Source: Sphingobacterium daejeonense (lineage in GTDB: Bacteria > Bacteroidota > Bacteroidia > Sphingobacteriales > Sphingobacteriaceae). From it: a stretch of DNA of 64,000 bases. Position 1 is the stretch's first letter; each line of letters begins with the position of its first letter. The translations under genes were made by a program, and so were the position numbers. The notes under the pieces are model-generated. The model saw only the letters and a program-made list of their open reading frames with translations, was not told where the DNA came from and did no database searches. Shown one piece after another: positions 19,636 to 29,179 of this stretch. The stretch covers positions 3,162,001 through 3,226,000 of the forward strand of contig NZ_LR590470.1 in the NCBI RefSeq assembly GCF_901472535.1, read 5' to 3'.

Positions 19636-20505
19636 TTATTTCAGAAAATCAGTCGTTGGTTGATTTAAATATTCAACTATATCAGTAAAGTATAATTTTT
19701 TATAAGATATTGCATGTGATAATGATATTAGAAATTTCTCTATATGATCATGTTTATTATTTATATCAATTTCTATTAGTTTATTAAAACATTTATAGGG
19801 ATTTTCTAAAGGGCAATAAATTGGATAATAATACCAAAAACTATTATCAAACGCCAGTCCCTTATTTTTAAAAATTTCCTTATCCTTAAGGTCTAATTGC
19901 TCCCAATCAAATTTGTAATGGAAGAAGCCTTTTTCAATTATTAAAATAAGGTTATGCCTATATTCATATTCAATCCCCTTATAAATGTCATCGAAATCAA
20001 CTTTTCCAAGATTGAATTTTAAATCCTTACAAACTAAAAATGAAATGACATCATGATGTTCTTTTGGGTAGGTTTCTTTATTTAAACAAAGTCCTTGCCT
20101 CTCTTTGCTTAATTTTTTTGCGTTTGATAATTTAATTAAAGATTCTTTAAAAGACTTTTTATTCAAATTTGATTTAACTTCTCCAATGGCTATTGTACTT
20201 TCTATTGAGAAAAAATTAACATAATCCTCTTCTAAAATTGGGGTTTCATTATTTTGATATATAACAATATCTAATTGGGTACTAACACTATCCTCTGATG
20301 TTATAATAAAACCATTTGAAATTTTTTGTTTAGTAATGTTTTTCAATAAATCTTTAAGAGATTCTTCTCTATATTTACCTAATTCTGCTGGGTGAAATAA
20401 TTTATCATTTTTATTATAAAATATTGATTTACTATCTGATACAAATGTTGATGTAAAATGCTCAATTTTTCTTTTTAACACTGTTTGAAAAACTTTGTTT
20501 CCCAT
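19636..20505 (-). CDS. DUF6602-like PD-(D/E)xK nuclease, cargo gene
   Basis: 289 residues, very AT-rich compared with flanking packaging genes. It has a PD-(D/E)xK pattern: Asp in STQLDIVIY and, about 30 residues later, Glu and Lys in IAIGEVKS. The N-terminal AELGKYREESL...NGFIIT block resembles DUF6602 proteins (from memory). It is inserted between terminase and portal, which normally adjoin, so it is best explained as a defence-type cargo gene. Target unknown. Confidence 0.6.
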   Translation of the reverse strand: MGNKVFQTVLKRKIEHFTSTFVSDSKSIFYNKNDKLFHPAELGKYREESLKDLLKNITKQKISNGFIITSEDSVSTQLDIVIYQNNETPILEEDYVNFFSIESTIAIGEVKSNLNKKSFKESLIKLSNAKKLSKERQGLCLNKETYPKEHHDVISFLVCKDLKFNLGKVDFDDIYKGIEYEYRHNLILIIEKGFFHYKFDWEQLDLKDKEIFKNKGLAFDNSFWYYYPIYCPLENPYKCFNKLIEIDINNKHDHIEKFLISLSHAISYKKLYFTDIVEYLNQPTTDFLK

Positions 20506-20550
20506 AAAAATCTTTTTTTTAGAAGATATGGAATATAATTGAAATCTGGA

Positions 20551-22305
20551 TCAAACCACTGAAGAATCTGAAATATTTTGAGCTGACCTATATCTTATCA
20601 AGCTTCTCCATTCCCTTCTCATCATCAAATATTTAAAACTGTCAGATGGATTGGTTGATTCCATTGGCAAACGATGAATAGGCAGTTTCTCTGAAGATTT
20701 ATCCTTTGTTGTCACTGATGCACCTTTTTTATTTGGAACTATTTTAGTTCTTGCCCCTTCCAATGAAGCTTTTAAAGGTTTGCATTCAAAAAAGTCAATT
20801 TCTACTTTTGGCAACTTAGCATTTAGTTCCAGAAAGTAATTCTTGCATAAAATTATATTCCTCTGCCTGTCCAATATTACCCTGATTCCTGGACATCAAA
20901 ACAACCTTCCAACCTGTTCTCGTTTTTCCATCTTCCAAAAATTCTATTGCATTTTTGAACGATTGAGCTAAATCAACCTTGGCATCCTTATAATTATTAG
21001 CTGCTCTATCGTAATAAGCATGAATAACCTTTTCTTCATGCTTGGTAAAATATTCACGGAAATTAGCCGCTAATTTAGGTATCCAATCTGGAGATAAAGT
21101 GTACATGAATTTTAGAATCTTATAAATATTGTTTGGTTTTGGCTGGCCAATTGTCATTGACATCATATTCCAAAATCCAATCCAACCTCAATAACTTTCT
21201 TTCGGTTTAGATATTTTAGAATTCTACAATCCTCATTTTCATCAATTCCAAAATGTTCAGACCACCTCAAATTCTTTCCGTCTTGATAAAAATGCTTTTC
21301 GGCAATATTGGCATAGAATCTTTCTCCAGATTCTATGGATGATTTTAAAGATAGAACAGCAGTATCAACATCTCCCAGATCAGACTGAATAGCGTCTGTA
21401 AACCATTCTGGAGTTAGAATATCAATATTGACCAATGAGGATGCAATAAAGAACAAAGTTTGGCCGTCTTTATCCATTCTAACTTTTTTCCATCTCTCAC
21501 GCCATCTTTCCTCAGTTCTAAGTTTTTTTACGGATTCTTCATGATCATTTTTCTGTTGGAAATAGATGCGCTCCTGGATACATTCATTCAGCACAAAAGC
21601 TACTTTAAGAATTCTTAAGATAGCAGATTTCTTCATTTTGTTTACCTGCTTTAATATCCAGTCATGTTCACCAATATTCTTTGTATTGGGCATATCTGTT
21701 GTAAAAGTATGCCCGCGATAAAATACAGATTTACCATACTTGGCAACATATCCCCTAACGGCTTTCAATAGATTGGCAATCTTATGTTCTGGAAAATATT
21801 TAACCTCATCCCCTATTACATGTACATAGGATCTACCAGCTAATGACGCGGGCCTATCCAATGACCCGAAAGTAATATTCAGACCAGTAAAAAAGATCAT
21901 TGTATGCTTATAGGAAACCAACCGATTATATGGTTTCCAGAAATGTTCCCTAATATATTCAGGTAAATCCTCCTTTTCAGCCTCTAAAAATTCCGGAGGT
22001 TGTTTCCCCAAAACAAAATGAATACCTTCCTTAAATCCCTTTCTTTCCAATCCTTCCAGTACTGAAGGAAGCACATTCTTCTGAAGATTGGAATAGGTAT
22101 CTGAAACCCACACCACTGGAGCTCCGGGAATATCATAAACCATTTCTGTTAGCCGTTCAACAACAATTTCAGTGGTCTTGGCAGAACCTCTGCCCAAAAC
22201 CATGTATAAGAATCTGGGAAGTACCAATGCAGCAAATTGTGCAACCCAATTCGCAAAAGCAACTGCGATATCTTTTGTCGGTTTAATTTTTGGTCTCCAA
22301 GCCAT
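20551..22305 (-). CDS. Terminase large subunit (two frameshifts)
   Basis: DNA-packaging motor, about 583 residues after repair. ATPase domain: Walker A-like VLGRGSAKTT near residue 37, Walker B-like SYVHVIGDEVKYF near residue 158. The nuclease domain starts with VGLDFG. Break 1 near 21165: GGAATATG where GGAAATATG restores DFGNMMSMTIGQ. Break 2 near 20818-20825: an extra A; repair gives LSGTNAKLPKVEIDFFECKP. The end reads NISDSSVV. It lies next to the small-subunit-like genes, upstream of the portal. Confident in family from motifs and order. Confidence 0.82.
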
Positions 22306-22342
22306 TGGTGTAGTATTTAGTAGAAAGTATTTAGAATTAAGA

Positions 22343-22984
22343 CTAGGTTATTTTTTTGAACTCTTCTTCGATTTTATCTAGCTTTGAAGGAAGATCGATC
22401 TTATTAATCATTGCATCTTGTTTCAATGATTCTTTCACGGATTCTGGATGGTCCAATGCATCGATTTCAGCTGCTAGTTCTAATCTATTTATCGATGGAA
22501 TGTTTACCGATTCGGCGTCAAGGGTATAAACCTTGGTTGTTGGCATATAGAGTTCTTTAGCCAATTTTTCGACATCAGGTTTGTCAAGTTCCTGCATTGA
22601 AGCTGCTTGTTTCATTAGATTTCCATAAACCTCCCAATCCCTGGAAGATTCTGCATTCTCAGCTACAACATTTGCCGCTTGTTCAAGTTTATCAGCATAC
22701 TTTGCCCTTAGGGATTTTTTATTGATAATTCTATTTCCGAAAAAGAGATTCATAGATTCATCGTACATTTCAGAAGCACGTTGATGCTTCATACCATAGT
22801 GCTTAACAAAAAAGTCAACTGCAGCTCTTCTACCATAGATAGCGTCCAGATCACGGATAAATATCAATGTATCTATATATAACTGTTCTTCAACAGAAAT
22901 ATCCATCATTGTTTTACCTGATTGGATATAATCATTTAAAGATTCCAGGATCTTCTTACTTTCAAAAGTTCCGAAAATATCCAT
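22343..22984 (-). CDS. Packaging-associated protein, possibly terminase small subunit (C-terminal part)
   Basis: About 213 residues from Met 22984 (MDIFGTFESKKILESL). Helical; contains FIRDLDAIYGRRAAVDFFV and YMPTTKVYTLDAESVNIPS. The open frame extends upstream to 23182 in a different frame from the HTH gene and overlaps it by 23 bases. This is either a separate gene or the continuation of the HTH protein past an indel near 22965-22985. It sits directly before the large terminase, so a small-subunit or adaptor role is likely. Confidence 0.5.
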   Translation of the reverse strand: MDIFGTFESKKILESLNDYIQSGKTMMDISVEEQLYIDTLIFIRDLDAIYGRRAAVDFFVKHYGMKHQRASEMYDESMNLFFGNRIINKKSLRAKYADKLEQAANVVAENAESSRDWEVYGNLMKQAASMQELDKPDVEKLAKELYMPTTKVYTLDAESVNIPSINRLELAAEIDALDHPESVKESLKQDAMINKIDLPSKLDKIEEEFKKIT

Positions 22985-23297
22985 TTTGGAAATTTTGGAA
23001 AGCCCTTGTCCGTTTGATTTCATGAATTTGTTTTTGAGCAGGAACATCACCTTTGATTGCCAATTGATGTAGACCGAACCTTTCATCAATATCCTGCTTG
23101 ACCTTTCCAGCTTCCAACCTCTCAGATAAATAGGAATTTGGATCTTCAGCGATTTGTCTAAATATGGTCTTACTGATACCAAAATAGGTTGCTATTTTTT
23201 CTGCTGAATATCCCAATCCGGATAGGATTTCAAGCTTTTCCCATTCCTCATCGGATAAGGATAGATTTGGGTGTTTTATGGGTTTGGTTTGCTCCAT
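22962..23297 (-). CDS. HTH protein, terminase small subunit N-terminal-like
   Basis: About 111 residues from Met 23297 (MEQTKPIKHPNLSLSDEEW). It has a helix-turn-helix: LSGLGYSAEKIATYFGISKT. Small terminases bind the phage pac or cos site with such a domain. The next ORF overlaps its end in another frame, so the two may be one roughly 320-residue protein split by an indel. The start is chosen to lie beyond the ApeA terminator hairpin. Confidence 0.55.
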   Translation of the reverse strand: MEQTKPIKHPNLSLSDEEWEKLEILSGLGYSAEKIATYFGISKTIFRQIAEDPNSYLSERLEAGKVKQDIDERFGLHQLAIKGDVPAQKQIHEIKRTRAFQNFQNGYFRNF

Positions 23298-23300
23298 AAA

Positions 23301-23326
23301 ACAAAAATGCCACTGATTAAGTGGCA
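23301..23326 (-). terminator. Terminator after ApeA-like cargo gene
   Basis: On the minus strand, TGCCACT and AGTGGCA form a 7-bp stem with a 5-base loop, followed by ATTTTTG. It lies between the ApeA-like gene and the HTH packaging gene, so the cargo gene has its own end signal. Confidence 0.6.
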
Positions 23327-23340
23327 ATGAAAGGACGCTT

Positions 23341-24663
23341 TTAGACTACGAAATAAAAATTTGAATCAAAGTAAGAAAGCATTGAGCTTTCTAAATCTTC
23401 TTTTTCAAATCCTAAGATACACAAATACATAAATGTTAATGCAAAATGACCTTTAATTGAGGTGTGGTGCAGATTATTTAATGGAATTATTTTATTTTTT
23501 TTTGAAAAATGGGTGTAATAATTTCTTGTATTCTTGATTAGGTCAAAAAAGTCATAGGATAACCCTAATTTTGTAAATAATTTACCATTATAAATATCAT
23601 AAAGTATTTTTAATCTAACATATAGATTAGGATTGTTGGCAAATATCAAGGAATTTTCAATTAATGAATATTCTTCAAAATCTAACTTTTCCTTTATGCT
23701 TTCTTTTAAGTGCTTGAATTCTGAGGCACTTCTAATAGGTTGGTTATGATATGTGGCATTAAAGCTCTCAAGACCCTTACAAATTTCCAGAAAAGAACCG
23801 ATTTGATTAATTCCATTATTGTTAAAGAATGACAATAAAATCTGAATAATATGTTCATCCCTAGAATAATTAGTTAACCAATTTGAAATTGTAACTTGAG
23901 ATATTAATTGGAATTTACTAAAATTCAATAGAAAATTATAAACTCCGCCTTTGATTTTTATTTGATTTTTATTCAAATCAAATAATGTCATATTAAACTT
24001 ACCATCTTCAGCAATTCTTATTTCATTTGGCTGATCAAACATATAGGTTACTAAGTTTATTAATGCACAGAATCGGAAAATAATAGATTTAGCTTTAGTA
24101 ATAGTTACAGGTTTTATAAAACTGATTGAGAAAGTTTTATATTCATTGAAGGTGATGGTTTTAGGTGATGCATTAAAGTTTCTATTAATGTTATAATTAA
24201 CATCTATCTCTAATTCATCATTTTTAAATATATTTATTGATTCTGGTATTTTGTATTCAAGATCAAAGGTTTTAATAGTATCATTTTTAAGTTCAAACCC
24301 TGAATTTCTTATCCAAAAATCAATTCCATTTAATTTAAATTCTACTTTTTTGATTTCAAGGTCCTTAATGTTGTTAATAGCTTTTCCAATAATTATATCA
24401 GAAAAAATGAAAGTGTATCTTGCTTCAGAATCTATTGTAGAACTACTATTAAATGGGTTTATTATTGTAAATAATTTTCCGTTGCTGGTTCTTCCATAAA
24501 TATATTCTAAATTATTTTTGCTTAAAAAGCTGAACTCGCTAATAGCTTCTTTGCTCTTGATAATTAATTTTCCATCCTTTGATTCTCCAAAAGATAATAA
24601 GCCAGTGAATTTTTTTTCTAATAAATTTGAAAAGGTACATTCACAAAATTCATTCTCGTACAT
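23341..24663 (-). CDS. ApeA-like abortive infection protein (HEPN)
   Basis: 440 residues, intact, very AT-rich. N-terminal beta-rich domain (FTGLLSFGESKDGKL..., resembling the ApeA N-terminal domain) and a C-terminal helical region with the HEPN ribonuclease motif R-x4-H (RNYYTH near residue 390). ApeA proteins sense phage infection and cleave RNA to stop phage growth. It is inserted between two late phage operon segments and followed by a dedicated terminator, so it is likely expressed from the lysogen against competing phages. Family call from pattern recognition; no search was possible. Confidence 0.65.
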   Translation of the reverse strand: MYENEFCECTFSNLLEKKFTGLLSFGESKDGKLIIKSKEAISEFSFLSKNNLEYIYGRTSNGKLFTIINPFNSSSTIDSEARYTFIFSDIIIGKAINNIKDLEIKKVEFKLNGIDFWIRNSGFELKNDTIKTFDLEYKIPESINIFKNDELEIDVNYNINRNFNASPKTITFNEYKTFSISFIKPVTITKAKSIIFRFCALINLVTYMFDQPNEIRIAEDGKFNMTLFDLNKNQIKIKGGVYNFLLNFSKFQLISQVTISNWLTNYSRDEHIIQILLSFFNNNGINQIGSFLEICKGLESFNATYHNQPIRSASEFKHLKESIKEKLDFEEYSLIENSLIFANNPNLYVRLKILYDIYNGKLFTKLGLSYDFFDLIKNTRNYYTHFSKKNKIIPLNNLHHTSIKGHFALTFMYLCILGFEKEDLESSMLSYFDSNFYFVV

Positions 24664-24692
24664 AATAATTGTTTTGAATCAATTATACAAAA

Positions 24693-25397
24693 TTACTCTA
24701 ACAATCTATTCACCTCTGCCAACTGCATTTTAAGTTCCTTTAATTTTAATTCCCTTCCAGGAAGAAGATCTGCTCTTTTTTCCTTTTTAATTTTTGATTG
24801 AGTTCGCCAAATATTGTTCTCCAGGTTTTTCTTCTTATTGAAAAGATCCATTGTTGTAAGGTTTCTCAAATCTTTAATTCTTTGATACTGAAAGAATATG
24901 ACATGCTTACCTAATACTCTACCATGATCAGCATAGTGCTTGAGCTCCTTGTATATTTCATGGTTATTGATAAAGTTCTCTACCAATGAACTTACAGTCT
25001 CCAGTTCTTCTTCTTTGCTTTTGGCATCCGTGAGCTTGCCGTACAGGTCTCCACATTTAGTAAAGGCCGTGATCTTATCTGATATCAGAAGTTTGAGTTC
25101 AGGCGGACATTCAGGATCAGCCAAGAATGGCCATTGATTCCTGAGCTTAAATCTGTTCTCTTTTAAAGCTTCAGTGCTATTGTTTTTAATGGAGGGTTCA
25201 GTAATTACTGAAAAGTCAAACGGAAGCTCAGCGGTTTTTAAAAGGGCTGACCTGATCGTTTGAAAGTGTCTCTCAGGTTTCTTGGATATAATCCTTGCGA
25301 CAGCCAAATTTGGATTGGTATAATCCATAAACAAGCGAAGGCCGACCTCAAGGTCGGCTCCGCCCAATAACCAATTATGAACCAGATTCTTTAGCAT
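24693..25397 (-). CDS. Hypothetical phage protein, helical
   Basis: About 234 residues from Met 25397 (MLKNLVHNWLLGGADLEVGL); upstream Met 25454 would overlap the endolysin gene. Charged C-terminal coiled coil (KKNLENNIWRTQSKIKKEKR...). The coding sequence for ADLEVGL contains a 9-bp perfect inverted repeat (25341-25358). Position next to the endolysin suggests a lysis or virion accessory protein; function unknown. Confidence 0.5.
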   Translation of the reverse strand: MLKNLVHNWLLGGADLEVGLRLFMDYTNPNLAVARIISKKPERHFQTIRSALLKTAELPFDFSVITEPSIKNNSTEALKENRFKLRNQWPFLADPECPPELKLLISDKITAFTKCGDLYGKLTDAKSKEEELETVSSLVENFINNHEIYKELKHYADHGRVLGKHVIFFQYQRIKDLRNLTTMDLFNKKKNLENNIWRTQSKIKKEKRADLLPGRELKLKELKMQLAEVNRLLE

Positions 25398-25410
25398 TTT
25401 AAAAACATGT

Positions 25411-25866
25411 CTATCCGTTCCAGGTTCTTGTCCTGCCCGTGTCAATGTGAACAAATGTTTTATAATAACCGGTTCCTCCGGATGATTTGAACTGTTTAAC
25501 GGTAGACTTCCAGCCTTTTATGTTTCCATTGATGGGGTATGTGTCGAGGGCATTTCCCAAAATGTGCTCGCTGGAGCTTGCTCCGTTTACGGACTTATTA
25601 TAGGTCGGAGATCGGTAACTGGAAGATATACCAATTGCTGAACCAAAAATAGACCTCAGGGTCTGAACCTCCGCAATGATATTTGCATTGATCCTGGTAA
25701 AGGTATTTGATCTGTTCTTTGTCAGGAACTCGTGCAATTTAAAGTTCTCTGTAACTTGGAAATTCTTTGAGTTAATGCTGAATTCCAAATAATCACCATC
25801 CGTTTTGATTCCATTCAGGGCAGCTGCTGCCAGAATGGCCACGACCAAACCTTTTCTAGAGCTCAT
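25411..25866 (-). CDS. Endolysin-type peptidase M15 (D-Ala-D-Ala carboxypeptidase family)
   Basis: About 151 residues. Peptidase M15_3-like: FKLHEF, ISSSYRSPTYNKSVNG, then zinc-ligand motifs SEHILGNALD and FVHIDTG, the usual H-x6-D ... H triad. Cleaves peptide cross-links in the cell wall for phage release. Starts with MSSRKGLVVAILAAAALNG, a hydrophobic stretch that may be a signal or anchor. The start ATG overlaps the stop of the upstream gene (ATGAGCTCTAG). Confidence 0.8.
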   Translation of the reverse strand: MSSRKGLVVAILAAAALNGIKTDGDYLEFSINSKNFQVTENFKLHEFLTKNRSNTFTRINANIIAEVQTLRSIFGSAIGISSSYRSPTYNKSVNGASSSEHILGNALDTYPINGNIKGWKSTVKQFKSSGGTGYYKTFVHIDTGRTRTWNG

Positions 25867-26926
25867 AACTTGACGGATTAGGAAATGCCTTTTCAAGGAA
25901 AGGTTTTATTGCTGACCATCCCTTGGAATTACAGTTCAAAAATTTACGCGATCTGAACACCTGTTCAAGTAAATCTTTTGGAATGTCCGAACGGTATGCC
26001 GAAGCTAAAATACTGTCATTGGCATTGCCGCTGACCTGGATCGGCCTTGCCTCTGGAAAGAGCTCATTGAAGTACAATGAAGTCAATAGAAATCCTCTTT
26101 CTGTTGCATTGTATTTTTCGATGATCTCAGAAAGAAACTCAGCGTTCAACAATACTGGTATATGCGCGCCATATCTGTGCAACGGAAGGCCGTTCTCTTC
26201 AAGGGCTTTTGCAGTTCTTTTGATATTCTGATTATAGGAACCTCCCTCTTTTCCTCCTCTGTCCAGAAGACCATAGGCTTTCAACGCTTGGATATCATAT
26301 AGGTGTGTTTCTCCCAATAGGAATATGTCATCATTGCTGAGAATAAAATCTCCTTTGATAACACCAGCTGCAATTGCAGTAAAGATCTTGTGGGTTACGT
26401 CTGCCTGGGGATTCCTCACCATGGATGGAACTGGGCAGTCACATTCTTCTTTAATCAGGTGAGCTTCATGTGGAATATGAATTATTTCAGGAGAGAACCA
26501 GTCCTCCTTATCACCAATAATTACTATTGATATTTTTTCTTTGAAATTTTGCTGTAATGCGCGAAGTGCATACTTGAGCTCTTCACCTTCAGCTTCGGAT
26601 TTCAGATAAGGGATAAGGACTTTTAATGAATTTACACCGGTCAGTTCAGAATCTTGACCTTTCGATTCAGGTTCTTTTAAATCAGGTTTGTAATCTATAT
26701 TTTCCACAACCTTCTCTGTTCTTATTACTTCCTGTTCCGATTCTTTTTCTATTGAATAGGTACTGTCCTCATTCTTTTTAATATAACCTTTTTTGCCGAG
26801 AGAAGTTATCACTCCAGTCACTTGGCTCTTGGTCAGGCCCGAACTTGAAACTATTTTATCGATCGATGAATTTCCTCCATCAATTGAATCCACTACTTTT
26901 TTTTGGTTTTCAGTTAATTCTGTCAT
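25856..26926 (-). CDS. Winged-helix protein fused to a glycosyltransferase/Stealth-like domain
   Basis: 356 residues. Residues 1-60 form a MarR-like winged helix (ENQKKVVDSIDG..., SSGLTKSQVTGVITSLGKKG). After a charged linker, residues about 100-340 resemble a sugar-transferase fold: VLIPYLKSEAEGEELKYALR, an acidic metal-binding-type motif GDFILSNDDIFLL, and HRYGAHIPVLL. It overlaps the endolysin gene by 11 bases. Combining a DNA-binding-type domain with a transferase inside a late phage operon is odd. Possible roles are modification of phage DNA, capsid or host glycans. Tentative. Confidence 0.5.
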   Translation of the reverse strand: MTELTENQKKVVDSIDGGNSSIDKIVSSSGLTKSQVTGVITSLGKKGYIKKNEDSTYSIEKESEQEVIRTEKVVENIDYKPDLKEPESKGQDSELTGVNSLKVLIPYLKSEAEGEELKYALRALQQNFKEKISIVIIGDKEDWFSPEIIHIPHEAHLIKEECDCPVPSMVRNPQADVTHKIFTAIAAGVIKGDFILSNDDIFLLGETHLYDIQALKAYGLLDRGGKEGGSYNQNIKRTAKALEENGLPLHRYGAHIPVLLNAEFLSEIIEKYNATERGFLLTSLYFNELFPEARPIQVSGNANDSILASAYRSDIPKDLLEQVFRSRKFLNCNSKGWSAIKPFLEKAFPNPSSYEL

Positions 26927-26962
26927 AAGATTGGTATTTGCCCTTTTAGAAAGGGGTTAGAG

Positions 26963-26986
26963 AAAAGGCACAGGTTATCCTGTGCC
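26963..26986 (-). terminator. Hairpin terminator after structural protein
   Basis: Perfect 8-bp stem GGCACAGG / CCTGTGCC with a 4-base loop, followed on the minus strand by TTTTCT. Located 15 bases past the stop of the structural gene, it would attenuate transcription from the capsid genes into the endolysin genes. Confidence 0.6.
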
Positions 26987-27000
26987 CAAACATTTAGAAA

Positions 27001-27546
27001 TTATAAACCACCTGTTCCGGACCCTGTTGATTCAGGAGCCAATGCCGGGTTAGCACCCTGATAGAATCCAGCAACGAAAATTGAACGAACTCTTTGGGTA
27101 AAATTGAACGTTGTTTTATTAGCCTCTTGATTTCTCTGATGCTCAACAGTGAAATACAACGGATTACAGTTCCAGCCATGGACCATTTTTCCCTTGCCAT
27201 CACCACATTCATCAGTAATAGCAATAAATGGTTTTCCAAGATACTTTTGCTTGAACTCCTCGATCTCTTGGTAATTCCCAGGATGGGAGAAAGAAAGTGT
27301 CTGAACAAATCCCTCTTCATCTTCTTCACCTTCCATATTGTCGGGTCTTGAGATAGTTGAGGAAGTCGCATAGATCCCGATTGCTGTTGCTTGGGGCTTT
27401 AGGGTGATGTCTCCAGTGACCAGGACATCTTCCTCTCCACGTGGAGGAAAGGTTGCAATGTCCTCGTAAGGGACCAATATGATCTGAGAGCTTACAGGTT
27501 TTGGAGCTCCGCTTCTTTTCTTTAATGAAACTTTTTGATAAGCCAT
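27001..27546 (-). CDS. Virion structural protein, tail tube candidate
   Basis: 181 residues, acidic, beta-rich, ending in a Gly/Ser-rich tail (ESTGSGTGGL) like the capsid protein just upstream. Two hairpins flank it, which suggests a highly expressed structural gene with its own transcript control. No signature motif. A major tail or decoration protein is inferred from position after the capsid gene. Confidence 0.5.
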   Translation of the reverse strand: MAYQKVSLKKRSGAPKPVSSQIILVPYEDIATFPPRGEEDVLVTGDITLKPQATAIGIYATSSTISRPDNMEGEEDEEGFVQTLSFSHPGNYQEIEEFKQKYLGKPFIAITDECGDGKGKMVHGWNCNPLYFTVEHQRNQEANKTTFNFTQRVRSIFVAGFYQGANPALAPESTGSGTGGL

Positions 27547-27580
27547 CTTATTAAGTTTTAAATTGAAATACTCTTTTTAA

Positions 27581-27603
27581 AGAAGGGCAGCCATTGACTG
27601 CCC
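27581..27603 (-). terminator. Weak hairpin between capsid and next structural gene
   Basis: GGGCAG / CTGCCC 6-bp stem with a 7-base loop 25 bases past the capsid stop; the following minus-strand bases (TTCTTTAAAAAG) are only partly T-rich. Could be an attenuator or an mRNA stabiliser. Confidence 0.35.
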
Positions 27604-27628
27604 CTGGATTATGGTTGATTAACTAGGA

Positions 27629-29146
27629 TTATAAACCTCCGGCAGCTGAACCTTCATCCTCAGCTGGAGCCGTGCCATCAGGAAATTGGTTCGATGGCCT
27701 AAGCCCTGCCTGTGGATCATAGTTAGCGGGTACATATGCAAATACAGCTTCAGCAATCTGGAAACCGACGCCCAACCAGAACTCACCATATAGGCGGACT
27801 TCATAATCATGTTTCTGAACGTCATTGATCACATCAGGCACCTCGTTCTTATGGCGCAATTTCACCATGTTTCCATCAGGAGTTGAAAATACGACTGGAG
27901 AACCCGACATTCCATCCAACGCAACCAAGGTATTGACAGAATAGTCTATTTTGGCTGTTCCAAAATCTCCATCCTGGCCACTGTTCTGGCCCCATACCTT
28001 TTTGTAGGCACGTTGGTATTTTCTGTAAACCTCAGGTGAAACATAGATGTTCATTTTCTTGTTCTTGTACAATGGTGTCAGTTCATCGACAAAAGCTTCG
28101 AAGAAATCCAATATTTCTTGAGGAGTTGCAGTATCCCAATTAATCGTCTCATCAGTGAAATTGATCTTGGATTCAGCACCCAAGGCTTTTTGCTGAACCA
28201 GAATGGTTTCAATGCCGTCCATGCTGTCCTCCGGATCAGTTGGGGTATTGGGATCAGGGTTTTCTACATACTTTCCCTTGAAGATCATTCTCAGCTCGAT
28301 GTCATCAAGGATCTGAGGGTAGATCATCTGTTCCCAAATGTACTTGGTAATTGGCATCTGATCTGGAGACAATCTTTCATCATATAGGTGGAAAAGGTAT
28401 GAATCCAGCACCTCTGCAGGAACAATAGGCACATTGATCTTGTGCCTGCGGTTCTTGATAACCAAAGGTGTAAATTTGGTATTGCCCTTGGGTGTCCATT
28501 TCGGTGTGAACTGTTGGACCACAGAATTGATTTGAGCCTGGACAGCTTTATGTTCGGTGACTGCTGGAACAGATTTGAAATACTTTGATGAGGTGAATCC
28601 GGTGAACAATTGACGGACAATTTCCAGATTGTTTCCGTTTTGGCTCAGGTAAGTGCCGAATTCCTGACGAACTGCATCGACATCAATTGTCTTTCCCTGT
28701 GCCGAGATCATGGATCCTGTTGCAAGAAATCCGAAAGCAGCTGCATAGTGGCCCGCTTTTCTCATTACGGACATTACCTTTGGAATTCCAGCCTTGCCCT
28801 TGAATTCATTGGTTTCTGCCTTTGGCCCATCTTCTGGGGATTCCATCAGTGCCTGGATCAGACCGTCTTTCTTCTTGTTATCGGCAATAGCAGCCTGAAG
28901 TTGTGCGGTTAGGTCATCTGTAGCTTTTGCAGCTTCCGGTGCAAACACAGCTTTCATCGCTTCAAAAATCTCCTTTGAGTGGTTTTCTGGATTTTCGGAT
29001 GCAAGACCTGCCTCAAATTTCTCCAACGCTTCCTCTCCAAAGAACCCTTTCAACGTTTCTTTCTGTTCAGCACTTAATTTGTTTTCTTCCAGTGAAGTAA
29101 CTCCAATGGCTCTCAAGAAAACAGCTTTGATTTTATTCCAATTCAT
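27629..29146 (-). CDS. HK97-like major capsid protein with N-terminal scaffold region
   Basis: 505 residues. The first 150 residues are helical and charged (coiled, with Lys/Glu/Ala), as in capsid proteins whose N-terminal delta domain acts as a built-in scaffold and is removed by the prohead protease. The remainder matches a coat protein: TGFTSSKYFKSVPAVTE, NIYVSPEVYRKY, VRLYGEFWLGVGFQIAEAVF. The protease gene lies just upstream, the classical pairing. Intact, no indels. Confidence 0.75.
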   Translation of the reverse strand: MNWNKIKAVFLRAIGVTSLEENKLSAEQKETLKGFFGEEALEKFEAGLASENPENHSKEIFEAMKAVFAPEAAKATDDLTAQLQAAIADNKKKDGLIQALMESPEDGPKAETNEFKGKAGIPKVMSVMRKAGHYAAAFGFLATGSMISAQGKTIDVDAVRQEFGTYLSQNGNNLEIVRQLFTGFTSSKYFKSVPAVTEHKAVQAQINSVVQQFTPKWTPKGNTKFTPLVIKNRRHKINVPIVPAEVLDSYLFHLYDERLSPDQMPITKYIWEQMIYPQILDDIELRMIFKGKYVENPDPNTPTDPEDSMDGIETILVQQKALGAESKINFTDETINWDTATPQEILDFFEAFVDELTPLYKNKKMNIYVSPEVYRKYQRAYKKVWGQNSGQDGDFGTAKIDYSVNTLVALDGMSGSPVVFSTPDGNMVKLRHKNEVPDVINDVQKHDYEVRLYGEFWLGVGFQIAEAVFAYVPANYDPQAGLRPSNQFPDGTAPAEDEGSAAGGL

Positions 29147-29179
29147 TTTTAAATAGGATTAGGTTGATATTTACTTTAT

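Noticed and set aside
25341..25358. Perfect inverted repeat GCCGACCTCAAGGTCGGC considered as a terminator or operator
   Set aside because: It lies within coding sequence for ADLEVGL near the start of the 24693-25397 gene and is not followed by a T-run; kept only as a remark in that gene.
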